Made by a program: the position numbers and the translations under genes. The notes under the pieces are model-generated. The model saw nothing but the letters and a program-made list of their open reading frames with translations. It did not search any database and was not told where the DNA came from. From assembly GCF_014779715.1 (NCBI RefSeq), contig NZ_JACXYU010000003.1:248001-312000 (forward strand): 64,000 nt of DNA. Direction: 5' to 3'. Positions 51,765 to 61,784 of this stretch are shown here, one piece after another. Origin of the DNA: Streptomyces chumphonensis (lineage in GTDB: Bacteria; Actinomycetota; Actinomycetes; Streptomycetales; Streptomycetaceae). Each line of letters begins with the position of its first letter. The first letter of the stretch is position 1.

Positions 51765-53042
51765 TCACCTCGGGTCGGGTCCGCTGATGCGGGCGGGCGC
51801 TCCGTCGACGGGCACGGGGGCGGTCTTGGGGGTGGCGGAGGCCGAGCGGAGCACGCCCGCGCCGAGGACCAGGCCGAACGCCAGCAGGGTGACCAGGCCG
51901 AAGGAGACGGTGAGGGAGCTGACCTCGGCGACGGAACCGATCGCCGAGGGCGCGATCAGGCCCGAGGTGTAGGTGATCGTCGCCACTCCGGCGATGGACT
52001 GGCTCGGGGCGGGGCCGCTACGGGCCGCGGCGGCGAAGGCCAGCGGCACGACGACGGCGATGCCGAGCCCGAGCAGCCCGAAGCCGCCCAGCGCCGCCGC
52101 GGGTCCGGGGGCGGTGACGACCAGGGCGCCGCCCAGCGTGGCCAGCACCCCGCCCGCCCGCACGGTGCGCACCGGGCCGAAGCGCTCCACGACCGCGTCC
52201 CCGGCGAACCGGGCCACCGCCATCGTGCAGGCGAACGCCGTCGTGGAGGCGGCGGCGACGCCGGCGGAGGTGCCGAGCACGTCCCGCAGGTAGACGGCGG
52301 ACCAGTCGAGGCTGGCCGCCTCGGCGAAGACGGCGCAGAAGCCGACGGCGCCGATGACGAGCGCGGAGCGCGGCGGCAGCGTGAAGCGCGGCGGGGGGTG
52401 CTCGTCCGGGGTGCTGCGGACGTCCAGCACGCCCTGGCAGGCGAGTGTGCCGAGCGCCGTCAGCACGACGGCCGCCAGACCGAGGTGCACCCGGGCGTCC
52501 GTGCCGGCGGTGGCCGCGAGGGTGCCGGCCGCCGACCCGAGCAGGGCGCCCGCGCTCCACATGCCGTGCAGGCCGGACATGACCGACCGGTGAAGGCGCC
52601 GCTCGACCTCCACGCCGAGGGCGTTCATGGCCACGTCCGACATGCCGGCCGTCGCGCCGTAGCAGAAGAGCGCGGCACACAGCGTGAGAAGGCCGGGGGA
52701 GAGGGCCGGGAGGACGAGGGAGGCCGTCCACAGGGCCAGCAGGCCGCGCAGCGCGTTCCGGGACCCGAACCGGTGGCTGATCCGTCCGGCCAGGGGCATC
52801 GCGACCGACGCCCCGATCGCGGGGAAGGCCAGGGCGAGGCCGAGTTGTCCGGCGGTGAGGCCCGCGTGGTCCTGGATCCACGGCACGCGCGTGGCGAAGC
52901 TGCCGGTCACCGCGCCGTGCACGGCGAAGACGGCCGCCACGGCCAGGCGCGCCCGGCGCAGCCGGTCGTCCCGGCCGCCGGGCCCTCGGGGGCCGACGTC
53001 CCCGGGGTCGTTCACCGTGTCCGCTCCGTTCGCTCCCGCCAT
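51765..53042 (-). CDS. MFS transporter
   Basis: A 425-residue protein with 12 hydrophobic segments and MFS loop motifs (PLAGRISHRFGSRNALRG between helices 2 and 3; GDAVVERFGPVRTVRAGG in the second half). It resembles fucose permease-like and YbjJ-type MFS proteins. ATG at 53042 with GGGAGG upstream; the longer open frame upstream runs through the chitinase terminator and is rejected. It lies 106 nt downstream of the chitinase gene on the same strand but beyond a strong terminator. Substrate unknown. Confidence 0.83.
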   Translation of the reverse strand: MAGANGADTVNDPGDVGPRGPGGRDDRLRRARLAVAAVFAVHGAVTGSFATRVPWIQDHAGLTAGQLGLALAFPAIGASVAMPLAGRISHRFGSRNALRGLLALWTASLVLPALSPGLLTLCAALFCYGATAGMSDVAMNALGVEVERRLHRSVMSGLHGMWSAGALLGSAAGTLAATAGTDARVHLGLAAVVLTALGTLACQGVLDVRSTPDEHPPPRFTLPPRSALVIGAVGFCAVFAEAASLDWSAVYLRDVLGTSAGVAAASTTAFACTMAVARFAGDAVVERFGPVRTVRAGGVLATLGGALVVTAPGPAAALGGFGLLGLGIAVVVPLAFAAAARSGPAPSQSIAGVATITYTSGLIAPSAIGSVAEVSSLTVSFGLVTLLAFGLVLGAGVLRSASATPKTAPVPVDGAPARISGPDPR

Positions 53043-53088
53043 GGGGGACAGCCTCCCGGACAAAGTGCCCGCACGTCGAACGCATGGC

Positions 53089-53133
53089 GCGGTCCGGTGG
53101 CGCGCGACCGTACGTCGCGCGGCACCGGACCGC
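53089..53133 (-). terminator. Terminator after chitinase gene
   Basis: A 20-bp stem with one mismatch (53089-53108 with 53114-53133), 5-nt loop, 15 nt beyond the chitinase stop. Confidence 0.78.
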
Positions 53134-53148
53134 TGTCGGGGAGGGGTG

Positions 53149-55482
53149 TCAGCAGGCGCCCAGGTCCTCCCAGACGCCCCACTGGCCGGTGGTGCCGGGC
53201 TCGTCGCCCTGCGTCCACCACTTGGCCCGCCAGGTGTGGCCGGCGTGCGAGACGGTGTCGCCGCCGCCGTAGGTCTCGCCGGAGGCCCACGCCGGGACGG
53301 TGCACTCGCCGCCGCCACCGCCGCCGTTGTCGCCGCCGCCGTCACCACCGCCCGTTCCGCCGCCCGGGTTGCCGGGCGTGGTGCCGCGGGCGTGGTCGCC
53401 GGGGATGGCGTAGTCGGTGCCGTTGACCTTCACGGTCCAGTTGGACGGCGTGGACACCGGCAGGTAGTAGACGAAGTCGACGGTCACGGTCGCCCCCGGG
53501 GCCACGGACTGCCAGCCCGGCAGCTTGAGCGAGACGCGGTGGTACTTGCCGTCGAGGCCGCCCACGTTGCCGTTGCGGGTGTGGTCACTGCTCACGATGG
53601 AGGTGCCGAACCCGGACTGGTCCTTGGCGTTGCCGGGTGCGGAGGTCGCGTAGTCGAACTGGAACTCCGTGCCGCCCGGCAGGGTGACGTCGGAGTTGTT
53701 CGTGATGCGCATCTTCGGGCTGATCGGGTAGTTGGAGTCGCCGAGGGGGAAGTCCGTGAAGGCGACGTCCACGTCGATCGTCTCCGTCGGCATGGCCCGG
53801 GTGGCGCGCTCGGCGCCGTAGGGGGTGGCCGCCTTGAAGGCGTCGTACATGATCGTGGTGAGCGTGTCGCCCGTCTCGTACTGGCCCTTGGCGGCGTTCC
53901 AGGCGTAGTCGCCGGCGAGCTCCCACATCATGGTGCCGCCGATGCCCTGGTCCACGACGTACTGCGCCTTGGCGCGCACGGACTGCTCGTCCTCGGTGGC
54001 CAGGAAGACGCGCTTCTGGGCGTTCCACAGCCAGGGCGACTCCATCGTGTTGCTGTACTTGCGCGCGTAGGAGCCCGTCAGGCTGAAGTCGGCGGGGAAG
54101 CCGTACTGGGTGACGTAGTCGCCGACGATGCCCTCTTCGAGGTTCTTGGCGTGCCACATCGGGTTGGAGCCGGCGGGCGACTCGACGCCCTCGGTGTCCA
54201 GGTCGTGCCACAGGTTGTCGATGCCGGAGGCGCCGTCACCGCACTTGGTGAGTCCGGAGCCGGCCGGGCAGTTCGAGCTGGGCGCCTTGCCCCACAGACC
54301 GTCGGTGCCGCCGGTGACGTTCTTCCAGCCCCGCGTGTAGTAGGGCAGACCGATGTTGATGCGGCCGGCGGGCATGGACCCGCGGAAGTAGTGGTAGGCC
54401 CAGTCGGTGTTGAGGTAGCCGATGCCGCCGTACTGACCGGTGGTGTAGACCCCGGCCGCCGCCAGCTCGCCGTCCTTGCCGTCGTCGTACAGGGCGGCGT
54501 TCGGGCCCACGTACTCGTTCCAGGCGCCGTGCAGGTCGTAGGACATGATGTTGACGTAGTCCAGGTACTTCGCCGTCTGGTACGTCTCCATGCCGCGCAG
54601 CAGGTAGCCGGAGGAGGGCGCGGCCACGGTGAGGAGGTAGTGCTTGCCGTCGGCGGCGCCGGCGCGGTCGAGCTTCTCGCGCAGCGTCTTCATCAGGGCC
54701 GCGTACCCGGCGTTCAGGCCCGCGCGGCGCGGGTTGGCGATCGACCAGTCCAGCGGGTTGCCGGCGTCCTTCATGGAGGTCGCGTACTCGTAGTCGATGT
54801 CCACGCCGTTGAAGCCGTACTCGCGGATGAAGGACACCGCGGAGTCGGCGAAGGTGTTGATGCCCGCCTGGTTGACGGAGCCGTCGGCGTTGGTGGCCAT
54901 CGAGTAGAAGCCGCCGGAGTCCACCCGCGTGCCGTCGGGGCCGAAGTAGCCGCCGGTCTCGGCCCAGCCGCCCACCGAGACCAGGGTCTTGACCTGCGGG
55001 TGCTGCTTCTTGAACTTGTTGAGCTGGTTGAAGTGGCCCTTGTAGGGGAACGCGGGGTCCATCTCGGCGCCGTCGACGCCCGGCCAGGTCATGCCGGTGG
55101 CCGGGTTCCCGGGGCTGTCGGGGCCCACCGACAGCTTGTTGGCGCTGTCGACGTGCGCGAAGGCGTAGTTCAGGTGGGTGACCTTGTCCCACGGGATGTC
55201 GTCGGCGAGGTAGGCGTCGCGGCCGTTCTCGCCGGTGCGCCAGCTGGTGAAGTAGCCGATGACGCGGCGCTGGTGGTCGGCGCCCATCTTCTCGCGGCCG
55301 GCGCTGTCGTAGACGGTGCAGTAGGGGACGTCGACACCGGGTGTGGTGTAGAGGCCGTCCGGTCGGCAGGACTGCTGGTCCTGGGCCTGAGCGGGGGTTG
55401 CGGAGAGCGTCCCGAACAACAGCCCGGCGACCGCCGTCGCGGCGGCCGCGAGTGTCACTCTCGCGCGGGTTCTGGGCAACAC
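53149..55482 (-). CDS. Secreted GH18 chitinase with C-terminal CBM5/12
   Basis: A 777-residue exported chitinase. The signal peptide ([20 protein letters not shown], then AQA-QD near residue 33) is followed by a GH18 barrel (about 70-560) with [11 protein letters not shown], where E232 is the expected catalytic acid and the first Asp of the DxxDxDxE motif is Asn. Then come a beta-sandwich domain (about 580-695), a Gly-rich linker and a chitin-binding CBM5/12 with [13 protein letters not shown] at 55482 has AGGAGGA upstream. Its promoter repeats indicate chitin-inducible, glucose-repressed control. Confidence 0.92.
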   Translation of the reverse strand: MLPRTRARVTLAAAATAVAGLLFGTLSATPAQAQDQQSCRPDGLYTTPGVDVPYCTVYDSAGREKMGADHQRRVIGYFTSWRTGENGRDAYLADDIPWDKVTHLNYAFAHVDSANKLSVGPDSPGNPATGMTWPGVDGAEMDPAFPYKGHFNQLNKFKKQHPQVKTLVSVGGWAETGGYFGPDGTRVDSGGFYSMATNADGSVNQAGINTFADSAVSFIREYGFNGVDIDYEYATSMKDAGNPLDWSIANPRRAGLNAGYAALMKTLREKLDRAGAADGKHYLLTVAAPSSGYLLRGMETYQTAKYLDYVNIMSYDLHGAWNEYVGPNAALYDDGKDGELAAAGVYTTGQYGGIGYLNTDWAYHYFRGSMPAGRINIGLPYYTRGWKNVTGGTDGLWGKAPSSNCPAGSGLTKCGDGASGIDNLWHDLDTEGVESPAGSNPMWHAKNLEEGIVGDYVTQYGFPADFSLTGSYARKYSNTMESPWLWNAQKRVFLATEDEQSVRAKAQYVVDQGIGGTMMWELAGDYAWNAAKGQYETGDTLTTIMYDAFKAATPYGAERATRAMPTETIDVDVAFTDFPLGDSNYPISPKMRITNNSDVTLPGGTEFQFDYATSAPGNAKDQSGFGTSIVSSDHTRNGNVGGLDGKYHRVSLKLPGWQSVAPGATVTVDFVYYLPVSTPSNWTVKVNGTDYAIPGDHARGTTPGNPGGGTGGGDGGGDNGGGGGGECTVPAWASGETYGGGDTVSHAGHTWRAKWWTQGDEPGTTGQWGVWEDLGAC

Positions 55483-55584
55483 GGTGTGTCCTCCTGGTGA
55501 GGGCAGGCGGATGGGAGGCGGGGGGTGAGTGGTGCCTGGTCCGGGGCGTGCGCACACTCCGGACCGCTCCTCGGAGGTGTCGCA

Positions 55585-55613
55585 AACGTAAGAGGACTAG
55601 ACCAGTGCGTCAA
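55585..55613 (-). promoter_or_regulatory. Chitinase promoter
   Basis: On the minus strand TTGACG (55608-55613) and TACGTT (55585-55590) with a 17-nt spacer. The start would be near 55578, giving a leader of about 95 nt. Confidence 0.75.
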
Positions 55614-55626
55614 TAGGTCTGTACCA
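55593..55626 (-). promoter_or_regulatory. Paired 12-bp direct repeats of Streptomyces chitinase promoters
   Basis: On the minus strand TGGTACAGACCT (55615-55626) and TGGTCTAGTCCT (55593-55604) flank the -35. They match the TGGTCCAGACCT-type repeats shown to mediate chitin induction and glucose repression of Streptomyces chitinase genes. They also resemble half-matched DasR sites (consensus AGTGGTCTAGACCACT). Confidence 0.75.
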
Positions 55627-55777
55627 ATCAGTGAAATCTGGTCGGCGGCACGCCCGTTGGGATCGCCGGGACCCGTCCTGGCGGCGGACCGGGCGTCCGC
55701 TGTGAGTCACTCCACAGCGGGCGCCGAGTCTGCCGCGAGGGGATGCGTGGCAGACTGGACGCGTACACGTGACGTCA
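55627..55777 (+). other. Upstream region of the riboflavin operon
   Basis: No gene is visible between the divergent chitinase promoter and the riboswitch. It holds an 8-bp stem CCGCTGTG/CACAGCGG near 55697-55720 and an inverted repeat AGTCTGCC (55727-55734) / GGCAGACT (55749-55756); the CAGACT at the end of the latter could be the rib -10. No reliable -35 was found. Confidence 0.4.
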
Positions 55778-55904
55778 GCGCACTCCGGGGTCGGTGCAAT
55801 TCCGAACCGGCGGTTACAGTCCGCGACCCGTCCGCCGCCAGCGGCCGGTTGACCAGGTGAAACTCCTGGACCGACGGTGAAAGTCCGGATGGGAGGCAGT
55901 GCGC
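55778..55904 (+). ncRNA. FMN riboswitch (RFN element)
   Basis: The conserved core is easy to read: GGGGTCGGTG, CCGAACCGGCGGT, AGTCCGCGACCC, GGTTGACC, GACGGTGAAAGTCCGGATGG and GGCAGTGCGC. The P1 stem pairs GCGCAC (55778-55783) with GTGCGC (55899-55904). It precedes ribD by 145 nt. A G/C-rich hairpin near 55939-55960 may form the expression platform. Confidence 0.96.
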
Positions 55905-56049
55905 GGCGGGCAGAGGTGCAGCGGATCGCCGCGTCGTACCCGCCCCTGTGAGGGGGGTGGCGTGCGGGCGTCGGGCGTCCGCCGGACCGGCCGTCCCGCC
56001 TGTTCCCTCCCACGCCCCGGAGTCCGCCCGCAGAGGCAGGAGAGACCCG

Positions 56050-57240
56050 GTGGCCACCGCAGCAGCCGCGCGCCGTGAACGCGACGCGATGCACCGCGCG
56101 ATCGACCTCTCTCGCCGCGGTCTCGGTGCCACCAGCCCGAACCCCGTCGTCGGCTGCGTCGTCCTGGACGCCGCCGGGCGCATCGTCGGAGAGGGCTGGC
56201 ACAAGCGGGCCGGCGGCCCGCACGCCGAGGTACACGCCCTGGCCGAGGCGGGGGACGACGCGCGCGGCGGAACCGCCGTCGTGACCCTGGAACCGTGCGA
56301 CCACACCGGCCGCACGGGCCCCTGCGCACAGGCGCTCCTGCGCGCCGGCGTCGCCCGCGTCGTCTACGCCGTCGCCGACCCGAACCCCGTGGCGCGCGGC
56401 GGGGGCGCCACGCTGGCCGCCGCCGGGGTCGAGGTGGACGACGGGCTGCTGGCCGACGCGGCCGCGGACGTCAACGGCGCCTGGCTCACCTCCGTGCGCC
56501 TCGGCCGCCCCCTCGTGCACTGGAAGTACGCCGCCACGCTCGACGGCCGCATCGCCGCCGCCGACGGCACCAGCCGCTGGATCACCTCCCCCGAGGCGCG
56601 GGCCGACGTGCACCGGCTGCGCGCCGAGTCCGACGCCGTGCTCGTCGGCTCCGGCACGGCCGCCACCGACGACCCCCACCTCGCGGTGCGCGGCGTCCCC
56701 GGCGCCGTCCAGCCGCTGCGCGTCGTCGTGGACACCGAGGCCCGCGCCGTGCGGCCCGGCGCCCGCGTGCTCGACGACGCCGCCCCCACGCTCGTCGCCG
56801 TCGCCCCGGACGCCGACACGACCGGACTGGAGCCGCTCACCGAGATCCTGCGGCTGCCGCGCGGCCGGGACGGGCGCGGGCTGGACCCGGCCGCCCTCCT
56901 GGCGGCCCTGCACGCCCGCGACGTCCGCTCCGTCCTGCTGGAGGGCGGCGCCACCCTGGCCGGCGCCTTCGTCGCCGCCGGCCTCCTGGACCGGGTGACC
57001 GGCTACCTCGCCCCCGCGCTGCTCGGCGCGGGCCCGCAGGCGCTGTCCGACGCGGGAATCACGACGATCGCGCAGGCGCTGAGGCTGACGGTGACGGACA
57101 CCGCCCGGCTCGGCCCGGACCTGCGCGTGACCGCCGCCGTCACCCGGACGGAGCAGCCCGCCGCCTCCGCCCCACCCGTCACCACCACCACGGAAACGAC
57201 CACCCCACCCGCCACCGCACGCCGCACCGAGGAGCGCTGA
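56050..57240 (+). CDS. ribD: Bifunctional riboflavin deaminase/reductase RibD
   Basis: Second and third steps of the riboflavin branch from GTP. The 396-residue protein has an N-terminal deaminase with zinc ligands HAE and PCDHTGRTGPC and a C-terminal reductase (KYAATLDGRIAAADGTSRW, LLEGGATLAGAF). It ends in a Thr/Pro-rich tail of about 30 residues. GTG at 56050 follows AGGAGA; the longer open frame upstream overlaps the riboswitch platform. Confidence 0.95.
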   Translation: MATAAAARRERDAMHRAIDLSRRGLGATSPNPVVGCVVLDAAGRIVGEGWHKRAGGPHAEVHALAEAGDDARGGTAVVTLEPCDHTGRTGPCAQALLRAGVARVVYAVADPNPVARGGGATLAAAGVEVDDGLLADAAADVNGAWLTSVRLGRPLVHWKYAATLDGRIAAADGTSRWITSPEARADVHRLRAESDAVLVGSGTAATDDPHLAVRGVPGAVQPLRVVVDTEARAVRPGARVLDDAAPTLVAVAPDADTTGLEPLTEILRLPRGRDGRGLDPAALLAALHARDVRSVLLEGGATLAGAFVAAGLLDRVTGYLAPALLGAGPQALSDAGITTIAQALRLTVTDTARLGPDLRVTAAVTRTEQPAASAPPVTTTTETTTPPATARRTEER

Positions 57241-57861
57241 GTGTTCACCGGAATCGTCGAAGAACTGGGCGAGGTCACCGCCATCGAGAACCTGGGCGAC
57301 TCCTCCCGGCTCACCCTGCGCGGACCGCTCGTCACCAAGGACGCCGCGCACGGGGACTCGATCGCCGTCAACGGCGTGTGCCTGACCGTGGTCACCGTGC
57401 TCGACGGCGAGTTCACCGCCGACGTCATGGCCGAGACGCTGCGGCGCTCCGGTCTCGGAGCGCTCGACGTCGGCTCCCGGGTCAACCTGGAGCGGCCGAT
57501 GGCCCTCGGCGGCCGACTCGGCGGCCACCTCGTCCAGGGCCACGTCGACGGCACCGGCACCATCGCCGCCCGCACCCCCGGCGAGCACTGGGAACTCGTG
57601 CGCGTCACCCTGCCGGCCCCGCTCGCGCGCTACGTCGTGGACAAGGGCTCGATCACGGTCGACGGCGTCAGCCTCACCGTCGTCGAGGCCGGAGCCGACT
57701 GGTTCACCATCAGCCTCATCCCCACCACGCTCGACCTCACCACGCTCGGGTTCAAACAGCCCGGCGAGCCGGTGAACCTGGAGGTCGACGTGCTGGCCAA
57801 GTACGTCGAGCGGCTGATGACCGCCGGCGGGGGGCCGGCCGGGGCGGGGGATCCACGGTGA
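57241..57861 (+). CDS. ribE: Riboflavin synthase
   Basis: Dismutates two lumazines to riboflavin. The 206-residue protein is an internal duplication: [12 protein letters not shown] with NGVCLTVV in the first half, and GHVDGTGTI with VDGVSLTVV in the second. GTG starts directly after the ribD stop. Confidence 0.95.
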   Translation: MFTGIVEELGEVTAIENLGDSSRLTLRGPLVTKDAAHGDSIAVNGVCLTVVTVLDGEFTADVMAETLRRSGLGALDVGSRVNLERPMALGGRLGGHLVQGHVDGTGTIAARTPGEHWELVRVTLPAPLARYVVDKGSITVDGVSLTVVEAGADWFTISLIPTTLDLTTLGFKQPGEPVNLEVDVLAKYVERLMTAGGGPAGAGDPR

Positions 57862-58538
57862 GCCTCACCGGCGTGCTCGGCGCCCTCGACGACACGGCCT
57901 TCACCGTCCTCGGCCAGGACGTCATCTGGTCGGACATGACCGGCAACGTGCTCGGGCTGACCGCCCTCGCCCTGGGCTGGCGCCGCTCGGTGTGGACCTG
58001 GCCCGTGCAGGTGCTCTCCGGCGTCGTGCTCGTCGCGGCCTACCTCTCGGCCTCCCTGGCCGGGGGCGTCGGCAAGCAGATGCTGGTCGTCGTGGTGGGC
58101 CTGTGGGGGTGGCAGCGGTGGCGGGACGGCCGCCGGGAGACGGCGGACGGCCACATCGCCGTCCGCTTCGCCACGGGCCGCGAGCGCCTGCTGCTCCTCG
58201 CCGGAACGGCGCTGGGCACCGCCGCCGTCGGCGCGCTGTTCTCGGCCGTGCCCGAACTGTCCTGGAACCCCTGGCCGGACGCCTACATCTTCGTCGGCAC
58301 CCTCGCCGCCATGGTCGCCCAGGCCCGCGGACTGGTCGAGTTCTGGTTCGCCTGGCTGCTGGTCGACATCGTCGGCGTGCCGCTCGCCTTCGCCAGCGGC
58401 CTCGCCTTCTCCGGCTTCGTCTACCTCGTCTATCTCGTCCTGGTCCTGTGGGGGCTGCGCGCCTGGTGGCTGCGTTCCCGCGACCAGACCGCGCCGGCCG
58501 CCCGGGCGGCGCGGGCAACGGAAGGAGTGGCCGTATGA
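57858..58538 (+). CDS. ribM: PnuC-family riboflavin transporter RibM
   Basis: A 226-residue protein with seven or so membrane helices and PnuC-family features ([55 protein letters not shown]). PnuC proteins often carry nicotinamide riboside, but position inside an FMN-controlled rib operon matches RibM of Streptomyces davawensis and corynebacteria, a riboflavin facilitator. It overlaps ribE and ribBA by 4 nt each. Confidence 0.88.
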   Translation: MSLTGVLGALDDTAFTVLGQDVIWSDMTGNVLGLTALALGWRRSVWTWPVQVLSGVVLVAAYLSASLAGGVGKQMLVVVVGLWGWQRWRDGRRETADGHIAVRFATGRERLLLLAGTALGTAAVGALFSAVPELSWNPWPDAYIFVGTLAAMVAQARGLVEFWFAWLLVDIVGVPLAFASGLAFSGFVYLVYLVLVLWGLRAWWLRSRDQTAPAARAARATEGVAV

Positions 58539-59863
58539 CCGCAACGTGGAGCTGGTCCGACGCGGCGGGCCCCGGGGCCCTCGTCGACGACCTCGCGCTC
58601 GACCCGGTCGAGAGGGCCGTCGCCGACATCGCGGCGGGCCGCCCGGTCGTCGTCGTCGACGACGAGGACCGGGAGAACGAGGGCGACCTCGTCGTCGCCG
58701 CCGAGAGGGTCACCCCCGAACTCGTCGCCTTCATGATGAACGAGTGCCGCGGCCTGATCTGCGTGCCCATGGAGGAGCCGGAGCTGGACCGCCTCGACCT
58801 GCCGCAGATGGTCGCGCGCAACACCGAGTCCATGAGCACGGCCTTCACCGTCTCCGTCGACGCGGCCCCCCGGCACGGCGTCACCACCGGCATCAGCGCC
58901 GCCGACCGGGCCACCACGATCCGGCTGCTCACCGACCCGGCCGCCGACGCGGACGACTTCGTCCGTCCCGGCCACGTCTTCCCGCTGCGCGCCCGCACCG
59001 GGGGCGTCCTCACCCGCCCCGGTCACACCGAGGCCGGGGTCGACCTCGCCCGGCTCGCCGGACTGCGCCCCGCCGCGGCCATCGTCGAGATCGCCGGTGA
59101 GGACGGCACGATGCTGCGGCTGCCCGAGCTGGTGCCGTTCGCCCGCAAGCACTCCCTGTCGATCATCTCCATCGAGGCGCTGATCGCCTACCGCCGGTCC
59201 CGCACCGACGCCGCCGCGCCCGTCGGGACGCCGCCGGCCGTCACCCGGGAGGCCGTGACCCGGCTTCCCACCGCCCACGGCCCCTTCCGCGCGCACGGCT
59301 ACCGCTCCACGCTCGACGGCGTCGAGCACATCGCCCTCGTCGCCGGGGAGCTGGGCGACGGCGAGGACGTCCTGGTGCGCATGCACTCCGAGTGCCTGAC
59401 CGGCGACATCTTCGGCTCCCAACGGTGCGACTGCGGGCCGCAGTTGGACGCCTCCCTGCGCCGGGTGCAGGAGGAGGGCCGGGGCGTGGTCGTCTACCTG
59501 CGCGGCCACGAGGGCCGGGGCATCGGCCTGCTCTCCAAGCTGCGCGCCTACGAGCTCCAGGAACGCGGCCGCGACACCCTCGACGCCAACCTCGAACTGG
59601 GGCTGCCCGCCGACGCCCGGGACTACGCCGCCGGGGCCCGGATGCTGGCCGACCTCGGCGTCCGCTCGGTGCGGCTGCTCACCAACAACCCGGCCAAGAG
59701 CGAGGCGCTCACCCGGCACGGGGTCGCCGTCACCGGGCGCGAACCCATGCCCGTCCAGGCCGGTGAGCACAACATCCGCTACCTGCGCACCAAGCGCGAC
59801 CGCATGGGCCACGACCTTCCGTGGCTGGAGGAGCCGGCCATCTCCGCCTGCGGCACCCAGTAG
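58535..59863 (+). CDS. ribBA: Bifunctional DHBP synthase / GTP cyclohydrolase II
   Basis: Supplies both riboflavin precursors. The 442-residue protein has an N-terminal RibB domain ([40 protein letters not shown]) and a C-terminal RibA domain with zinc cysteines in [15 protein letters not shown] and [13 protein letters not shown] start overlaps ribM by 4 nt. Confidence 0.96.
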   Translation: MTATWSWSDAAGPGALVDDLALDPVERAVADIAAGRPVVVVDDEDRENEGDLVVAAERVTPELVAFMMNECRGLICVPMEEPELDRLDLPQMVARNTESMSTAFTVSVDAAPRHGVTTGISAADRATTIRLLTDPAADADDFVRPGHVFPLRARTGGVLTRPGHTEAGVDLARLAGLRPAAAIVEIAGEDGTMLRLPELVPFARKHSLSIISIEALIAYRRSRTDAAAPVGTPPAVTREAVTRLPTAHGPFRAHGYRSTLDGVEHIALVAGELGDGEDVLVRMHSECLTGDIFGSQRCDCGPQLDASLRRVQEEGRGVVVYLRGHEGRGIGLLSKLRAYELQERGRDTLDANLELGLPADARDYAAGARMLADLGVRSVRLLTNNPAKSEALTRHGVAVTGREPMPVQAGEHNIRYLRTKRDRMGHDLPWLEEPAISACGTQ

Positions 59864-59965
59864 CCCGGGGCCCGCCCCGGCACCACCGACCCCCCCCACC
59901 ATCCGGTACCACCCCGTGAAGACGACCACCGGTTCCGCGCGGACCGAACAACCGAGGAGCACCAC

Positions 59966-60451
59966 GTGAGCGGCAAGGGCGCACCCCAGCTGACCGTCAA
60001 GAACTGCGAGGACCTGCGGGTGGCCGTCGTGGCCGCGCAGTGGCACGAGCAGGTCATGGGCGGTCTCGTCGAGGGCGCCCTGCGCGCCCTCCGCGAGCTG
60101 GGCATCGACGAGCCGACGCTGCTGCGGGTGCCGGGCAGCTTCGAACTCCCCGTCGTCGCCAAGGTGCTGGCCTCCCGGGGCTACGACGCGGTCGTGGCGC
60201 TCGGCGTGGTCGTCCGCGGCGGCACCCCGCACTTCGACTACGTCTGCCAGGGCGTGACGGTGGGCCTCACCCAGGTCTCCGTGGAGACGGGTGTGCCCAT
60301 CGGCTTCGGCGTGCTGACCTGCGACACCGAGGAGCAGGCCCTGGACCGCGCGGGCCTGCCCGGCTCCCGGGAGGACAAGGGCCACGAGGCCGTCACCGCC
60401 GCCGTCGCGACCGCCGCGACGCTCCGCACGGTCTCCGAGCCCTGGCGCTGA
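59966..60451 (+). CDS. ribH: 6,7-Dimethyl-8-ribityllumazine synthase
   Basis: Penultimate step of riboflavin synthesis; forms icosahedral or pentameric assemblies. The 161-residue protein shows [29 protein letters not shown] with the catalytic His region, and [19 protein letters not shown] at 59966 with CGAGGAG upstream, 102 nt after ribBA. Confidence 0.96.
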   Translation: MSGKGAPQLTVKNCEDLRVAVVAAQWHEQVMGGLVEGALRALRELGIDEPTLLRVPGSFELPVVAKVLASRGYDAVVALGVVVRGGTPHFDYVCQGVTVGLTQVSVETGVPIGFGVLTCDTEEQALDRAGLPGSREDKGHEAVTAAVATAATLRTVSEPWR

Positions 60452-60605
60452 CGCGGTCCGTGGGGAGGAAAAGTGCGCCGAACGTGCGGGCGGTGACATA
60501 GATCCGCACACCCGGTGCCGTCTGAAGGGGTGACCACGGCACACCGTGCGGCCGTAGCCGGTGACGAACAACGGCCGGCCGCCCACCCCTTCGAGGAGTC
60601 CTCAC

Positions 60606-61211
60606 ATGACCCGCACCGGACAGCGCGCCGCCCTCGCGGCCGTCGCCGCCCTCCTGCTCGCCGGGACCGCGACGGGGGCGGCCACCGCGGCCGCCCCCGC
60701 CACCGGGGAGGCGCGCCCCGCCCCGGCCGCCGCGAGCGGCGACGTCTCCGTCCTCGGCGGCCTGGAGGTCGAGGTCGTCCAGCCGTACGAGCCGGTGGAG
60801 ATCTCCGACACCTGGCACATGGGTCTGCTCCCGGAAGGCCGGCAGAACCACGTCGTCACCCGGCCCGAGCGGTACGCGGCGGACATCGAGACCGCCAAGG
60901 GCTACGTCGGTGACGACATCCGGCCCGACAGCATGAGCCTCGGCGTGCAGTCCGAGTACGGCGAGGTCCGCCTGATCACCGGCGCCTGGCGGCTGGCCGA
61001 GGCCCCGCGCGAGATCCGGGTGACCTTCGAGGGCGATACGTTCTCCCACCTCGCGCAGATCGTGCGGCTGCCGGGCCGGCCCGGCTGGGGCACGTACTAC
61101 TTCGACGCCGAGGGCTGGGGGCTGTCGAAGACGGCCTTCACCGTCGAGGGCGTCGACGCCGACGGAGAGGTCTTCGACGTCGTGGAGCACCGGCCCTGGC
61201 CGCAGGGCTGA
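60606..61211 (+). CDS. Secreted protein, paralogue of the adjacent sigma-linked membrane protein
   Basis: A 201-residue protein with a clear signal peptide (TRTGQRAALAAVAALLLAGT, cleavage near AAA-PA at about residue 32) and a soluble domain. The domain shares LLPEGRQN, a GAWRLxExP segment and LPGxPGWGxYxxD with the outer domain of the membrane protein encoded at 61781-62485. ATG with GAGGAG 8 nt upstream; the gene ends in its own terminator. No known family was recognised. Confidence 0.75.
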   Translation: MTRTGQRAALAAVAALLLAGTATGAATAAAPATGEARPAPAAASGDVSVLGGLEVEVVQPYEPVEISDTWHMGLLPEGRQNHVVTRPERYAADIETAKGYVGDDIRPDSMSLGVQSEYGEVRLITGAWRLAEAPREIRVTFEGDTFSHLAQIVRLPGRPGWGTYYFDAEGWGLSKTAFTVEGVDADGEVFDVVEHRPWPQG

Positions 61212-61223
61212 CGGTTCCTCCCG

Positions 61224-61253
61224 CCGGCCGGGCGCTGGGGGGCGCCCGGCCGG
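61224..61253 (+). terminator. Terminator after the secreted-protein gene
   Basis: Perfect 12-bp stem (61224-61235 with 61242-61253), 6-nt loop, 12 nt past the stop. It separates the secreted-protein gene from the sigma factor gene. Confidence 0.7.
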
Positions 61254-61277
61254 TCCGCGACGACCCATGGGACACGA

Positions 61278-61784
61278 GTGAAGAAGAGCGCGGAGGACGA
61301 CTTCCGCAGGTTCGTCCACAGCCGCTGGCCACGTCTGCTGCGGACCGCCTACCTGCTCACCGGGCACCACCAGGACGCCGAGGACCTCGTCCAGGCCGCG
61401 CTGGCGCGGGCCTACACCCGCTGGGAGAAGGTGTGCGGCGCCCACGACCAGGACGCCTACGTGTGGCGCATCCTGATCAACACCAACGCCGACCGGCTGC
61501 GCCGCCGCCGGATCGGCGAGTGGCTCACCCACTGGCTGCCCGAGCGGCCCGCGGCCGACCGCGCGGACCAGGTGGTCGAGCGCAGCGTCCTGCTGGACGC
61601 CCTGCGCGCCCTGCCCGCCCGGCAGCGTGCGACCGTCGTCCTGCGCTACCTGGAGGACCGCAGTGAGGCGGAGGTCGCCGCGCTCCTGGGCACCGGCGTG
61701 GGCACCGTCCGCAGCCAGACGGCCCGGGCGCTGCGCAGACTGCGTGCCGAACTGCCCCGACTGACAGCGAGCGAGCGCGTATGA
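61278..61784 (+). CDS. SigE-family ECF RNA polymerase sigma factor
   Basis: A 168-residue ECF sigma factor. Region 2 is [20 protein letters not shown] with [21 protein letters not shown]; region 4 is [20 protein letters not shown] with [23 protein letters not shown] at 61278. The stop overlaps the start of the membrane protein by 4 nt (ATGA), the usual layout of a sigma factor and its membrane regulator. Confidence 0.9.
   Translation: MKKSAEDDFRRFVHSRWPRLLRTAYLLTGHHQDAEDLVQAALARAYTRWEKVCGAHDQDAYVWRILINTNADRLRRRRIGEWLTHWLPERPAADRADQVVERSVLLDALRALPARQRATVVLRYLEDRSEAEVAALLGTGVGTVRSQTARALRRLRAELPRLTASERV

Noticed and set aside
57181..57240. Thr/Pro-rich tail of RibD as a separate small gene or frameshift
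   Set aside because: It is continuous in frame and ends right at the ribE start, so it is simply a disordered C-terminus.
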